Shown piece after piece: positions 12,885 to 23,531 of a stretch of 64,000 nt of DNA. The notes below the pieces were generated by a model. The model was not told the DNA's origin. It did no database searches and saw only the letters and a list, made by a program, of their open reading frames with translations. Both the position numbers and the translations under genes were made by a program. The DNA is from Brevipalpus yothersi (lineage: Eukaryota; Arthropoda; Arachnida; Trombidiformes; Tenuipalpidae). Where the stretch lies: assembly GCA_003956705.1 (NCBI GenBank), contig QZCP01000368.1, forward strand, positions 1 through 64,000, given 5' to 3'. Position 1 is the stretch's first letter. Each line of letters opens with the position of its first letter.

Positions 12885-13441
12885 ATTCTATCGAGAGTAT
12901 TTTCGATAAAAAAACTGTTTTGGATGCTAGACTTGGTACCTATCACGAAAAATTCGAAAAAATTTATCAAGGTTGGAAATATTTGACTTAAGATATATGA
13001 ATGCTCTGTAAATACCCTGTGATTTTTCGATTAATAATACAAATGTGATCAGAATAGAGTTTCCTAAACCAAGATCGTTTTGGAAAAATTTTCTAAAAAT
13101 AATGGAGAACATTTGATCAGAATGATTGAATGAAAATTCTTGAGAAAAATTAACATCAGTGTGCGACTCATCAGGTATCAAAATATTTATTGCAGTTATT
13201 AACATATGTACACACATATACCGTTTTTTTGTATTTTTTATCACTCACAGATATTCTTGACCCATTTTTGCTGTTTGATGATCTTAATTCGTCTATTTGC
13301 TTCACCAAAGACTCGTTTGTGAAAAACTTGAACAATTCATGGAAGAAAATACCTCACACATTGACAAGCCTACAAATTGAGTAGGAAGACCTTCGAAATG
13401 GACAAAATATCTTGATTCCAAGGCATATTATCAAATGCCCT
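12885..13441. other. Intergenic between GR2 and first NPC1_N-like gene
   Basis: A 105-residue minus-strand frame (12927-13244) has hydrophobic stretches but no recognisable domain and no paralogue. No other feature was seen. Confidence 0.4.
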
Positions 13442-14476
13442 TCAACTTTTCTCTAAAGCTTTCCTTGACCACTCGAAGCTTTTATCTGAATTCATCAAGT
13501 ATTTATACTCATGAAACTTTCTCACAAGATGCATCACAATGAAGAGCAGAATGATAGATAGACAGGACAGAAAACCAATCAAGCCTTGCTGATAATCTGA
13601 GTTCCCTGTTGATCTTGATAGAGCAGTGAGCTCAGAGTTGTCACATGAATATCGACAATCATCGCATGAGCAAGATCCCTCCTCTTGACTTATCGGCTCA
13701 TGGCAACGATGAGCAACTCTGTTCATGGGAACAAAAGTTTCGCCATTCTTTAGGGTTGGTTTCGATAGATTATGAATAAAATTGATCCAAACACTGTAGT
13801 CTGTAAGATCATCTTGATGATAGTTCATAGAGTAGAACCATTCATCTCGATCACATTTTCGGCCATTTTTCAGCGAGCACATCGGTATGTCACTAAATTC
13901 CGGTGATTTATGCATATCTCGACATGACTCATAAGCAGCTTGACTGAATTCATCAGATATAAAGTAGTCTACAAAAAAATCAGCTCCACCTCCATGAGGC
14001 TTTGGCTCACGTTCTTTGATTATTCGAACAAATTCTGCCTGGTGAGGTGAGCAAGCTAATTGACAGAATATTTCTCGGAAATTGAGCCAACATGCTGTAC
14101 ACGTGAAGTAGTTCCGATAGTGTGTCAAAAATTTTTTCAAATGTTTAACTTCATACGATGAACAACAAAGGGGTGTATTATCGTCCATGTGTACAGCTGA
14201 GGTAAAAAGTGATGGACAAAGATCATATAAAATTCGCTTTTCACGCAAATAAAGTTCAAGAGGAGCATTTTCTTGCCTACAGTAGTTAGTATCACATTTG
14301 ATGTTGAGTGAACAGCGACGACCATTGTCTGTTTGTACACTACTTGACTCGATCATTTGAGATGAATATATGATAAAAATAATGGGAGACAAATAAAACA
14401 GCATTTCGAGGTGATTTTCAGCTGAGAATGACAAACAAAAGTAATTAATGATAGAGAATTGGAGGAGGATTTTCAA
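13442..14476 (-). CDS. NPC1 N-domain-only membrane protein 1
   Basis: A single-exon frame of 344 residues. A second in-frame ATG at 14404 starts directly on a hydrophobic signal peptide and is the likelier start. From about residue 55 the protein matches the NPC1 N-terminal domain: RRC, a CPSLF segment (CPGFF in human NPC1), LCCSSYEV, CTACWLNF, IFCQLACSP, YESCRDM, and a CSCDDC cluster. All 18 cysteines of the human domain have counterparts, including the C31-C42 pair in a shortened loop. One membrane helix follows near residue 295, then a tail with WSRK. The rest of NPC1 (sterol-sensing and patched-like parts) is absent. The position equivalent to human Gln79 is Glu. It is probably a type I membrane protein with the sterol-binding fold outside the cytosol. 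Confidence 0.85.
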   Translation of the reverse strand: MKILLQFSIINYFCLSFSAENHLEMLFYLSPIIFIIYSSQMIESSSVQTDNGRRCSLNIKCDTNYCRQENAPLELYLREKRILYDLCPSLFTSAVHMDDNTPLCCSSYEVKHLKKFLTHYRNYFTCTACWLNFREIFCQLACSPHQAEFVRIIKEREPKPHGGGADFFVDYFISDEFSQAAYESCRDMHKSPEFSDIPMCSLKNGRKCDRDEWFYSMNYHQDDLTDYSVWINFIHNLSKPTLKNGETFVPMNRVAHRCHEPISQEEGSCSCDDCRYSCDNSELTALSRSTGNSDYQQGLIGFLSCLSIILLFIVMHLVRKFHEYKYLMNSDKSFEWSRKALEKS

Positions 14477-14493
14477 TCAAATCGGGATTATCG

Positions 14494-14730
14494 TTAAACT
14501 CTCTCGTTTTGGTTGCTGTGTTGAGTGATAAGATAAAGTTTTTGCTCCAACAGCTCTATCCTGTGGCTTGAAGGGGAAGTTTCATCTGGATAAAAACTAT
14601 CTGATTGTATCCATTGAGTTGTATAACCCGTTAAAAACATATTGCACCAACGATTGAGGTATTCTTTTGGTGGACATTCTCGAAAAAGGCGAGGATAGTT
14701 CAGACGAGTTGGTTCGAGGTTAGTGCTCAT
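14494..14730 (-). CDS. Hypothetical 78-residue protein
   Basis: A small open frame ending 18 bases upstream of the first frame of NPC1_N-like gene 1. It has no signal peptide, membrane segment or recognised domain, and no paralogue elsewhere in the window. Composition is not repetitive. It may be real, a remnant, or chance. Confidence 0.2.
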   Translation of the reverse strand: MSTNLEPTRLNYPRLFRECPPKEYLNRWCNMFLTGYTTQWIQSDSFYPDETSPSSHRIELLEQKLYLITQHSNQNERV

Positions 14731-15011
14731 CTTTGGCTGGCAAAAGTTTGGAAATTGAGTTATTGAATTATAATTAGATTTCTAATACAACTTATGGAAA
14801 TATTCCTGATTCTAAAAACTGGCAGCTGCAAAACCAACGAGGTGTGGAACATACAGGTTGCGAATGGAAAGTATACTGTGAGCTAAATAAGAAGAATTTA
14901 TTTTCAAAGTTTTCGATGGTACAAGATGTACACACTGTATTTCTAGACTATTATTGAGAAGAACAAGTGCAATCAGTGTCGATGTAAAATAACAGCAAGA
15001 AGAATTATAAT

Positions 15012-16169
15012 CTAGGCACGCATGGTTTCAGCAATTTGAGCGTGAGAGTCATCATTTGAAATCTTTCTTGACCACTGAACACTTGATACTGGAATAATTG
15101 GATTTCCAGAGCGATAATACCTCTTGATTGAGCAACCCAAAATACATAATAGCAGCAGAATCAAAAAACCACAGGTGAAAGTAATGAGATATGCAAAATA
15201 ATTCATATGCTGGAAAAGAAGAGCTTTAGCTCCAGATACACACTCACTACCAGAGAGATTAACAAAATCAGTGGAATTGATTTTCTTGGTAGCTATAGTC
15301 TCTGTAGAATTGATTTGATTCACAGGAGCATCACATGCATCTCGACAATCATTACAAGAACAAGCCTCTCTTCCGAGATTGATAGGTTTATTGCAAGGAT
15401 ATGCAGCTCTATGCATAGGCCTGAAAACTTTATTACCCTTGAAGATATCGCTTGAGGTATTATGGACAAAGTTGACCCAAATTGTGTAATCTCTCCAAAT
15501 CATATCATCACGACGATAATTGATGGAATTGAACCACTCATTTCGGCTACATTTGGGACCATTCTTCACCGAACACATTGGTTTGTCACTTAAATCGGGA
15601 GATTCATGCATATCTCGACACGATTCATAGGCAACTTGACTGAATTCATCGGATATAAAGTAGTCAATATAAATGTCGAGAATATCTTTGTAATGATATG
15701 AACGATCCTTGTCGACTCTTATGAAATCTGCTTGATGAGGTGAGCACATGAGTTGACAAAATATCTCCTTGTAATTCACCCAACACGCTGGGCATGTAAA
15801 ATAGCTCTTGTAGTGAGTAAAAAATTTTTTCAAATGTTTAACCTCATCTGATGAACAGCACAGGTTTGTACTATCATCCATGAATGTTCCTGAAGTAAAG
15901 AGTGATGGACACATTCCGTACAAGATGTACTTATCTCGTAAGTATAGGGGGCCAGTCGAAGATGAAACTTCATAGGACCATCGACTTCCAGTTACATTAT
16001 AGAAGGCATCAAGGGTACAGCGTGGTTTTGAGTTGACTTGTGGGTTGGTTAATTGGATAAGATTGAATGGAAAGAGGAGAAGATAGATACATGTACACGT
16101 GAAACGATTGTCTTCCATTGCGATAGCAACTTTCTTCTCGAAAGATTGTATATTAGAGCTAATTATCAC
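15012..16169 (-). CDS. NPC1 N-domain-only membrane protein 2
   Basis: A single-exon frame of 385 residues; the ATG at 16118 (residue 18) precedes a hydrophobic leader and is the preferred start. The NPC1 N-domain landmarks are CPSLF, LCCSSDEV, CPACWVNY, IFCQLMCSP, YESCRDM and CSCNDC. The residues equivalent to C31 and C42 of human NPC1 are both missing, so that disulfide is lost as a unit. The position of Gln79 is Glu. A longer linker with several N-glycosylation sequons precedes the membrane helix (about residues 325-350). The tail contains WSRK and DDSHAQIAET, shared with gene 6, its closest relative by tail sequence. Confidence 0.85.
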   Translation of the reverse strand: MIISSNIQSFEKKVAIAMEDNRFTCTCIYLLLFPFNLIQLTNPQVNSKPRCTLDAFYNVTGSRWSYEVSSSTGPLYLRDKYILYGMCPSLFTSGTFMDDSTNLCCSSDEVKHLKKFFTHYKSYFTCPACWVNYKEIFCQLMCSPHQADFIRVDKDRSYHYKDILDIYIDYFISDEFSQVAYESCRDMHESPDLSDKPMCSVKNGPKCSRNEWFNSINYRRDDMIWRDYTIWVNFVHNTSSDIFKGNKVFRPMHRAAYPCNKPINLGREACSCNDCRDACDAPVNQINSTETIATKKINSTDFVNLSGSECVSGAKALLFQHMNYFAYLITFTCGFLILLLLCILGCSIKRYYRSGNPIIPVSSVQWSRKISNDDSHAQIAETMRA

Positions 16170-18131
16170 TCACTGGCCACTGGTCACTATTTGAAATTTG
16201 AAATTTTCTGAAGCAAGTCAATGACACACTTGAACAACCATTATTTGATTGAGTTTTACATTTTGTGCCTTATAATGATGCCTCAAGAAACTCTCTTCAC
16301 ATAAAACTTAGAGAGCTGAGAGTTCCGGAAATTTGAATTCCCAGCCTGAGTAATCGCTTCCGTAAATGATTTTTAAAGTGAGCCCCTTTCTATTACATTC
16401 CAGTCGGCGTGGGAAAAGATTTCAACTTTCTGAAGGGTGTGACAGATCGAATCTTTTGGTTCATTTTGTAAAAATTGATGCCTCTCGATTGCAAGATTGG
16501 GAATTGAAAGTGGTAATCTCTAGTGAAACAATTCCACATACGATGAACCATTATATAATATGGATATTACTTTTTTCAACAAGTTGAAATATGTATATTT
16601 CTAGTTCCGATTCTTTTCTCATCTCTGTGGATAGAAAGCTTTGACTTATTCCCGAAGATTCATCGAAGATTAGAGATATAATTGTTCTTAGATGCAGCAC
16701 TTCTTCAACTCTTATGTCAATGTGATCAGATAAAATTATTCACGAGGCAAAGAGAACGAATTCGAGAAAACTCAGATGAACAATATGAAGGTGTGATGTA
16801 GTCAATGGATGCATTTAAGAAGAGAAGGAATGCCCACTGAGGGGAGACAAGGTAAGCTCGAACTGATCTTGGAAGCGAATTTGGTCAACAGAGCCAATAA
16901 TCTAGCTCTGTCTATCACTGAAAGCGACAATGATGTGGGTAACATCGTGTCCAATTCTTTCATTCAGGCTGGCATCTGATTCGAATAATTTTTGGATACG
17001 ATCAATGTAGATTTTGAGAGGAGCACTTGACTAGGAGGCAGTCATAATCACACGGAAATGCGACCAAGAGAACAATTACCAAAACAATTTGGACAATCAA
17101 AACTTAAACATGATCAGCAGGAAAAGTTTGATCAACCCTAAGTATCAACGTGAATGGAAAAATTGGACACGAGATTATTTCAATTTTCCATCTTCGAAGT
17201 CCTTTTAATGATCAAAAATATCATCCAAAAAGCCATTGGAAAAACAAGGAGGACCCCTCTAGCTAGTGGATGGGAACGAAGAACATCCCTTTCTACTTGA
17301 GAGTATTCAATTTTTATGCTTCTCTTTGTAGGATTACTCTCATCATCGAGCCTCACTAGTTCTCTCTCGATGTAGGAATCTTTGAGCTACATTCTCGCAT
17401 ACTTCATCGGAATGATCATAGGATTCACGGTGAATTGAGAAAAAATTTGGCCTGTCAAGATCGTTCAATCGGAGAGAGAATTTCAGTCAGAAAACTTCAT
17501 CCGATGACTGAGTTCTCAGCTTATGAGGGCTCTCAGAGTTGTTTTGGAGGTTTTTCGATAGAAAAAGAATCGAACAGAATCTCACAATTGTCAGATAGAT
17601 AGAGTGTCAAATGAACACCACAGCTCTATATGGCTATCAAGTGTCCGATTTTCAAGCGTACTAACCACTTATCTTTGTGAGTACCAAAAGAGATAGTTTG
17701 GAAGAGAGAAAGGGAGAAAGAGAGAGAGGCTGGGAAAATCAAAATTTTGGAATGAGAGTCAAATAATTATTTCCTTGAATAATTTGAATCCTTCCTAATT
17801 TATACTCAACAGATATGTGAGAAGTCTTTCCTTCCTGGATGTTTCCCTGAAAGAGACCCTCTGATTTGTTTTTCAATAAAGTCCATCAGACGAGTTTCTA
17901 TGAATTCCCATCCAATCAATAATACAACCTCAACTAGAGGTTAACTTTTTAATCTCAGCAGAGCTGTCAATTTAAGTCAGCTAGATTTTTAAGCAAGATA
18001 TTTCGACTGCTACTCAATGATTTATTCGATGAACAAAGCTCGATTTTTATTTGAATTGAGTTTTTTCTTAGACCAGTGGTAAATAGATTAATTGAAAGTT
18101 GACTCAACCATTAAGAAAGTAAGAACCATTT
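16170..18131. other. Intergenic, about 2 kb
   Basis: No intact gene. Around 16780-17130 short frames on both strands give glutamate- and arginine-rich peptides that might be remnants of a mobile element, but no domain could be identified. A short GA run lies near 17702-17728. Confidence 0.4.
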
Positions 18132-19172
18132 TTAAAGTTCTTCTAAGGCCCTGATTTCGGCTGGAGGACTTGAGCTCGACCTCCTAGAACGGCAGTATTT
18201 CCAAATTATGCAGAACACTATGGCCCACCAAAGGACCCAGAGCGAATACATTCTGTAAATAATTTTGACGAAGGTTTTGAAGTCTACCTCAGGAACTTTT
18301 CGATTATAGTTGACTGGAAACTCTGGATACATGTCTTGAGCTCCAGGGGGCTGAAGATCATAGTCAAATGAATGCCTCGAATGCAGAAATTCAGCCACAG
18401 GATTATCGCATGAATCTCGACAATCATTGCACGAACAAGATTTTCTTCCGATCGACTCATTGCAGGAATGAGCAGTTTTATTCAGAGGGGTGAAAGTTTG
18501 ACCATCTTGCATGATAGATTCTGAACTATTGTGAATGAAATTGATCTCAATCATATAGTTTCGGTGAGAAAGAAAATCTTGCATATAGAACATATTTCTG
18601 AACCATTCTTCTCGATTGCAATTCCATCCATTCTTGACCAAACACATAGATACTCTTAGGTCATTCTTTAATTTACGCATGTCTCTACATGATTCATAAA
18701 CACTTTGACTAAATTCATTAGATATGAAGTAGTCAACATGAATAAGATTTCTCACATGCGAGGTGATTCTTATGAAGTCCGACTGGAGAGGTGAACATAT
18801 TAGTTGACAGAATATTTCCTTGAAATTTAACCAGCATGCAGGGCATGGAAAGAATTTCTGGTAGAAAGAGAAGAAATTTTTCATGCTTCGAACTTGTTCA
18901 GAATCGCAGCACAAAAGTGTTTCATCGTCATTATGGATTGCTGATGGAAAAAGTGATGGGCATATATCACGCAGAATTTTTTTATCACCCAGATTCGGTG
19001 TATTATTTTCATCATTATCAGAAATCGTCCATCTTTCGTCAATTTTGTTGAGAGTGGCACGGAGAGGACAACGTCGATTAGTGTTGGTGTCCAAATCAGC
19101 TGTTTGAATAAGCTTGATAAGGCACAAGAGAAGACACAAGTATTCAAGATGAAAACAGCTTGTTAGCTTCAT
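18132..19172 (-). CDS. NPC1 N-domain-only membrane protein 3
   Basis: A single-exon frame of 346 residues starting with a good signal peptide (residues 1-24). Landmarks are CPSLFPS, LCCDSEQV, CPACWLNF, IFCQLICSP, YESCRDM and CSCNDC. The C31-C42 pair of the human domain is missing. The position of human Gln79 is Gln here, as in gene 5 and unlike every other copy. A membrane helix with several tryptophans lies near residue 310, followed by a basic, serine-rich tail ending in EEL; the WSRK motif is absent. The first two thirds are almost identical to gene 5, 3,337 bases away in the same orientation. Confidence 0.85.
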   Translation of the reverse strand: MKLTSCFHLEYLCLLLCLIKLIQTADLDTNTNRRCPLRATLNKIDERWTISDNDENNTPNLGDKKILRDICPSLFPSAIHNDDETLLCCDSEQVRSMKNFFSFYQKFFPCPACWLNFKEIFCQLICSPLQSDFIRITSHVRNLIHVDYFISNEFSQSVYESCRDMRKLKNDLRVSMCLVKNGWNCNREEWFRNMFYMQDFLSHRNYMIEINFIHNSSESIMQDGQTFTPLNKTAHSCNESIGRKSCSCNDCRDSCDNPVAEFLHSRHSFDYDLQPPGAQDMYPEFPVNYNRKVPEVDFKTFVKIIYRMYSLWVLWWAIVFCIIWKYCRSRRSSSSPPAEIRALEEL

Positions 19173-19440
19173 TGTAGTATGAATTTTATCATCAAAAGAT
19201 AATCAGTAAAGCTAACTTTTCACTGGTCAATTATCATAGGTCATCATTCGAAGATGCACTCGGGGCTTCCATTGTTCACTGTTATTACGCTCCACAAAAC
19301 TAAAACTTCTGGTATGAGTTTTTGGAATTACAATCGTCTGTCACACCCTACTGCTGACTGTATCTGATAGTCAAGTCGAAGTAAGATCACAGTTCCGTTT
19401 CTTAGTTTGCTCACCAGTAAGTTTCTCCCAGTAGGATGCT
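18430..19440. repeat. Near-identical tandem duplication, unit 1
   Basis: This segment (most of gene 3 and about 270 bases upstream) matches 21770-22790 with only scattered differences, including the non-coding upstream part. Similarity continues at a lower level to about 19780 (matching to about 23150). The offset is 3,337 bases. Flanking parts of the two genes are clearly more diverged, which suggests recent duplication or gene conversion. Confidence 0.85.
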
Positions 19441-20269
19441 GGTTGATCGGTCTCAATGACACATTTCCAAGAGATCTCTCCATCTATATGTAGCTTCCGA
19501 GCATGCATATATGCTGAATTCGCCTATGAAACGAGATACGCCCTTCAGTATCCGGAAACAGCTCTTTTTACTCCTCAGATTCATGATGTTATCACTGAGT
19601 TCCCAGAGAAGCTATTGATATCAGTGCAAAAGTATGCTCTCTGTGGTATGTCTCAAAAATTGAGTAACTTAGTTCGAGACTTTGACTCCTCCTGACTATT
19701 TTGTCTTCGCATATAATTGCACCACTGCTACTCATTTGATGAGAGAATAGCCATTCTGATGTGATCCCGTAAATCAATTTTTATTTCAAGATCATCGACT
19801 GAGAATATCAACTCATAGCACTCAACTAATATTTCTTCCACCTTTACCTTGCCTGCAAGATTGAGACATCGTTCTCGAGACTATGAAAATGAAATTTTCT
19901 GATCATGATGAGAAGAGCATATAAGGAGATCTGCACAAGAGACAATATGATCCTCGGATGTACATTTTATCTGGGGTCATTTGGCTTTCTGGTAGGCAAA
20001 ACTTCCTGATGAAACATGTCATGATGCATAAGAGAAGTAGGATCATGAAACAACAGGCAAACCAATGAGACAAACAAGGTAATCCATATAGTTGATTGAA
20101 ATGATTATCATCTCAGACGCATAATCAAAGATTAATATAGAAGTTATGGATATAGATTTCTCCGTATGATATGAACTTTTTTTGGAAATTTTCGTCAGTT
20201 TCTCTTTGTTAAACAGATGAAGAATAGTGAAAACACAAGGCTCCAGAATCATCAGAAATCCAGTTCATC
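19173..20269. other. Intergenic, duplicated upstream sequence of gene 3
   Basis: The stretch to about 19780 is a diverged duplicate of 22510-23150. Short frames within it have no recognised product. From 19780 to 20269 nothing was recognised. Confidence 0.5.
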
Positions 20270-21403
20270 GATCGAAACTGATAATTCAACTCTCACTTGG
20301 AATTCATACCACCAATTCCATCAACTACAGCGTCCAATGCTTTTCTAGAGCAACGGATACTTTCTCGAGCTCTTGAATTTTCAGAGTGGCGAGATTTTTT
20401 GACTAAACTTACAATGATACATACGAGAAGTGGGACTGAAAATCCACAACTGAAACAAATTAAAGCCTCAAGATAACCTATGCCACCTATGATAAAGATA
20501 CAACTTTGATCTCACATTTATGTCCATGTTCATATCTAATCTGAGAAAAATTGGCGATATCAGGGAGAATTATGATCGAGAGGGCAATAGGTTTTGAGGG
20601 AATGAGTTGACTTTTATGGTTGTTACATGCCTCAAGACAGTTTTCGCACGAACAAGATTCTTCTCCCGGCCCAATTGTCTTATTACATGGATGGGCAATT
20701 CCTCCGAGAGTGATTAACGTTAGACCATTATTGATTATGTGTTTCTTTGAAGCATTGGGGACAAAATTTACCAAAATTAAAAAATCTATAGAAGCTAGAT
20801 ATCTGTTCTGGTACATCATAGACAAAAACTATTCAGCTTGACTACATTTTGGGCTATTTTTACAAAATACCTCGATACGTTACTGGTGGGCATTTTTCTT
20901 GGCATGTCTTGACACAAACCATAAACAGCTCGACTGAAGTAGTCAATATAAATATCGAAAAAATTACCATGGTGTTTCGGGAGACTCTTATGAAGTGTCC
21001 TTGTGAAGTGAACAAATCAGCTTGCAGAATATCTCCTTAAAATTCAGCCAGGCATCGCAAAAAAATGTCTTCTATAGCAACAGAAGAAGCGTTTCAGATA
21101 ATCAATTTGTTTTGCTGAACAACATAGAGGTGGATCTTTGTTCATATCAACAAATGATTTGAAAAGTGATGGTTAAATCTTGTATAAGGCTTACTTGTTT
21201 CTTAATTGTACACTTTCAATAAGAATAGATTTATTTAAGCCCCATTGACCGAGCAACTTTGGATTAATATAGAGTGAACTATGTCGATCTGGAGTCTCTT
21301 CATGATCAGATGCTCGGCCAAGCTTAATCAAGCTCCAAAGAAGATACGAAAATTTCAAACGAAGCTTAAATTTTATTTGGATATCAATTTGAATTGAGTT
21401 CAT
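20270..21403 (-). pseudogene. Decayed NPC1 N-domain copy 4
   Basis: Pieces of the NPC1_N-like protein appear in order on the minus strand but in different frames. There is a leader-like N-terminus at 21403-21191, a WLNFKEIFCKLICS piece near 21060-21010, a 112-residue piece at 20825-20487 with CSCENCLEAC, and tail sequence (CSRKAL, GMNSK) near 20345-20290. Several frameshifts and lost cysteines separate them. The tail resembles gene 6. It is a decayed copy between genes 3 and 5. Confidence 0.8.
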
Positions 21404-21555
21404 TCTTAGACTAGCGTTAAATAGTGATAATTTTAGTTTTATTTCATAATCAATATAATCAGTTGTGAAGTAAGAATCATCTTTTCAAATCTCTTCTTGA
21501 ACACTTGTTTCGTCTTGAGGACTTGAACTTGAGCCTCCAGAATGACAACATCTCG

Positions 21556-22509
21556 CTAGACAGCGCACAAGGGCACACAAAGAACAAAGAATAAATATAT
21601 TGCTTTGGGTAGTTTACCTAGCCCGGTTACCCTTCTATCGTCATTATGGTTGACTTGAAGCTTCGGATATATACCTTGAGCTCCATAATCTCTATGAATT
21701 TTGCCACCAAAATGCCTTGCATTCAAATATTGAGTTTCAGAATCACATGAATATCGACAATCATCGCATGAACAAGATTTTCTTCCGATCGACTCATTGC
21801 AGGAATGAGCAGCTTTATTCAGAGGGGTGAAAGTTTGACCATCTGGCATGATAGATTCTGAACTATTGTGAACGAAATTGATCTTAATCATATAGTTTCG
21901 GTTAGCAAGAGAATTTTGCATATAGAACATATTTCTGAACCATTCTTCTCGATTGCAATTCCACCCATTCTTGACCAAACACATAGATACTCTTAGGTCA
22001 TTCTTTAATTTACGCATGTCTCTACATGATTCATAAACACTTTGACTAAATTCATTAGATATGAAGTAGTCAACATGAATAAGATTTCTCACATGCGAGG
22101 TAACTCTTATGAAGTCCGACTGGTGAGGTGAACATATTAGTTGACAGAATATTTCCTTGAAATTTAACCAGCATGCAGGGCATGGAAAGAATTTCTGGTA
22201 GAAAGAGAAGAAATTTTTCATGCTTCGAACTTGTTCAGAATCGCAGCACAAAAGTGTTTCATCGTCATTATGGATTGCTGATGGAAAAAGTGATGGGCAT
22301 ATATCACGCAGAATTTTTTTATCACCCAGATTCGGTGTATTATTTTCATCATTATCAGAAATCGTCCATCTTTCGTCAATTTTGTTGAGAGTGGCACGGA
22401 GAGGACAACGTCGATTAGTGTTGGTGTCCAAATCAGCTGTTTGAATAAGCTTGATAAGGCACAAGAGAAGACACAAGTATTCGAGATGGAAACAGCTTGT
22501 TAGCTTCAT
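21556..22509 (-). CDS. NPC1 N-domain protein 5, C-terminally truncated
   Basis: A single-exon frame of 317 residues whose signal peptide and first 230 or so residues are almost identical to gene 3, including Gln at the human Gln79 position and loss of the C31-C42 pair. The end differs. The frame stops inside the hydrophobic segment (after CVPLCAV), whereas in another frame a gene 3-like tail (GGSSSSP) continues for about 25 codons, so a frameshift has removed the tail. The product may be poorly anchored or released, or the copy may be starting to decay. The intact ectodomain argues for recent loss or gene conversion from gene 3. Confidence 0.75.
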   Translation of the reverse strand: MKLTSCFHLEYLCLLLCLIKLIQTADLDTNTNRRCPLRATLNKIDERWTISDNDENNTPNLGDKKILRDICPSLFPSAIHNDDETLLCCDSEQVRSMKNFFSFYQKFFPCPACWLNFKEIFCQLICSPHQSDFIRVTSHVRNLIHVDYFISNEFSQSVYESCRDMRKLKNDLRVSMCLVKNGWNCNREEWFRNMFYMQNSLANRNYMIKINFVHNSSESIMPDGQTFTPLNKAAHSCNESIGRKSCSCDDCRYSCDSETQYLNARHFGGKIHRDYGAQGIYPKLQVNHNDDRRVTGLGKLPKAIYLFFVLCVPLCAV

Positions 22510-22790
22510 TGTAGTATGAATTTTATCATCAAAAGATAATCAGTAAAGCTAACTTTTCACTGGTCAATTATCATAGGTCATCATTCGAAGATGCACTCGG
22601 GGCTTCCATTGTTCACTGTTATTACGCTCCACAAAACTAAAACTTCTGGTATGAGTTTTTGGAATTACAATCGTCTGTCACACCCTACTGCTGACTGTAT
22701 CTGATAGTCAAGTCGAAGTAAGATCACAGTTCCGTTTCTTAGTTTGCTCTCCAGTAAGTTTCTCCCACTAGGATGCTGGTTGATCGGTCT
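21770..22790. repeat. Near-identical tandem duplication, unit 2
   Basis: This is the second member of the 3,337-base-spaced duplication that includes genes 3 and 5 and their upstream sequence. Confidence 0.85.
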
Positions 22791-23531
22791 CAATGACACA
22801 TTTTTTAGGAATCTCTCCATCTATCAGTGCTCCTGAGCTATATGCTGAATTTGCTCATGAAACAAGATTTTGATACGCCCTTTAATACGTAATTGTAATG
22901 AAGTATTGTATCTCTGCCAAGTCAACTATTGTCCATCTTTATGATTTCATTTTTATCTCTCCGGAAACAGCTTTCTTCACTCCTCAGATTCATGATGTTA
23001 TCGCTGAGTTCCCAGAGAAGCTATTGATATCAGTGCAAAAGTATGTTCTCTGTGGTATGTCTCAGAAATTGAGCAACTTAGCTCGAGACTTTGACTCTTC
23101 TTGGCTATTTTGTCTTCGCATATAATTACACCACTGCTACTTATTTGATGAGGATAGCCATGCTGATGTGATTTCGTGAATCAATTTTTATTTTAAGATC
23201 ATCGACTGAGAATATCAACTCATCAAACTCAACTAATATTGGGCCTACGTTTGCTAGGAAAATTAGAATATTTTTCTCAAAATCATGAAAAACTAACGTT
23301 TCCTGTAACAATGAAGAGACTATCTCAAGAGACTAGCACAAGACCAATGGGATCTAGGAAAGTATACACTAAGTATGTACTTTAAATATAAAAGCTCTGA
23401 TTAGAGTGACTTATTTTCCTTAAGATGAATATTTATTGGAATAAAACAAAATTCGTCTTCGAACAGGGAATACATTTTTTCTATGATGAATGAAGATGAC
23501 ATGGAGCTGAGATTTATCAGATCATCTAATC
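22510..23531. other. Intergenic, duplicated upstream sequence of gene 5
   Basis: The stretch to about 23150 repeats the region upstream of gene 3. No gene was recognised from 23150 to 23531. Confidence 0.5.

Noticed and set aside
12927..13244. 105-residue minus-strand frame with hydrophobic parts, considered as a receptor exon
   Set aside because: No motif of the GR or IR-like genes and no splice partner could be found.
16780..17130. Possible retroelement or gag remnant
   Set aside because: Short frames on both strands only; no zinc knuckle, protease or polymerase motif could be read.
18836..19107. Plus-strand frames opposite gene 3, repeated opposite gene 5
   Set aside because: They are conserved only because the underlying genes are duplicated; they are antisense shadows.
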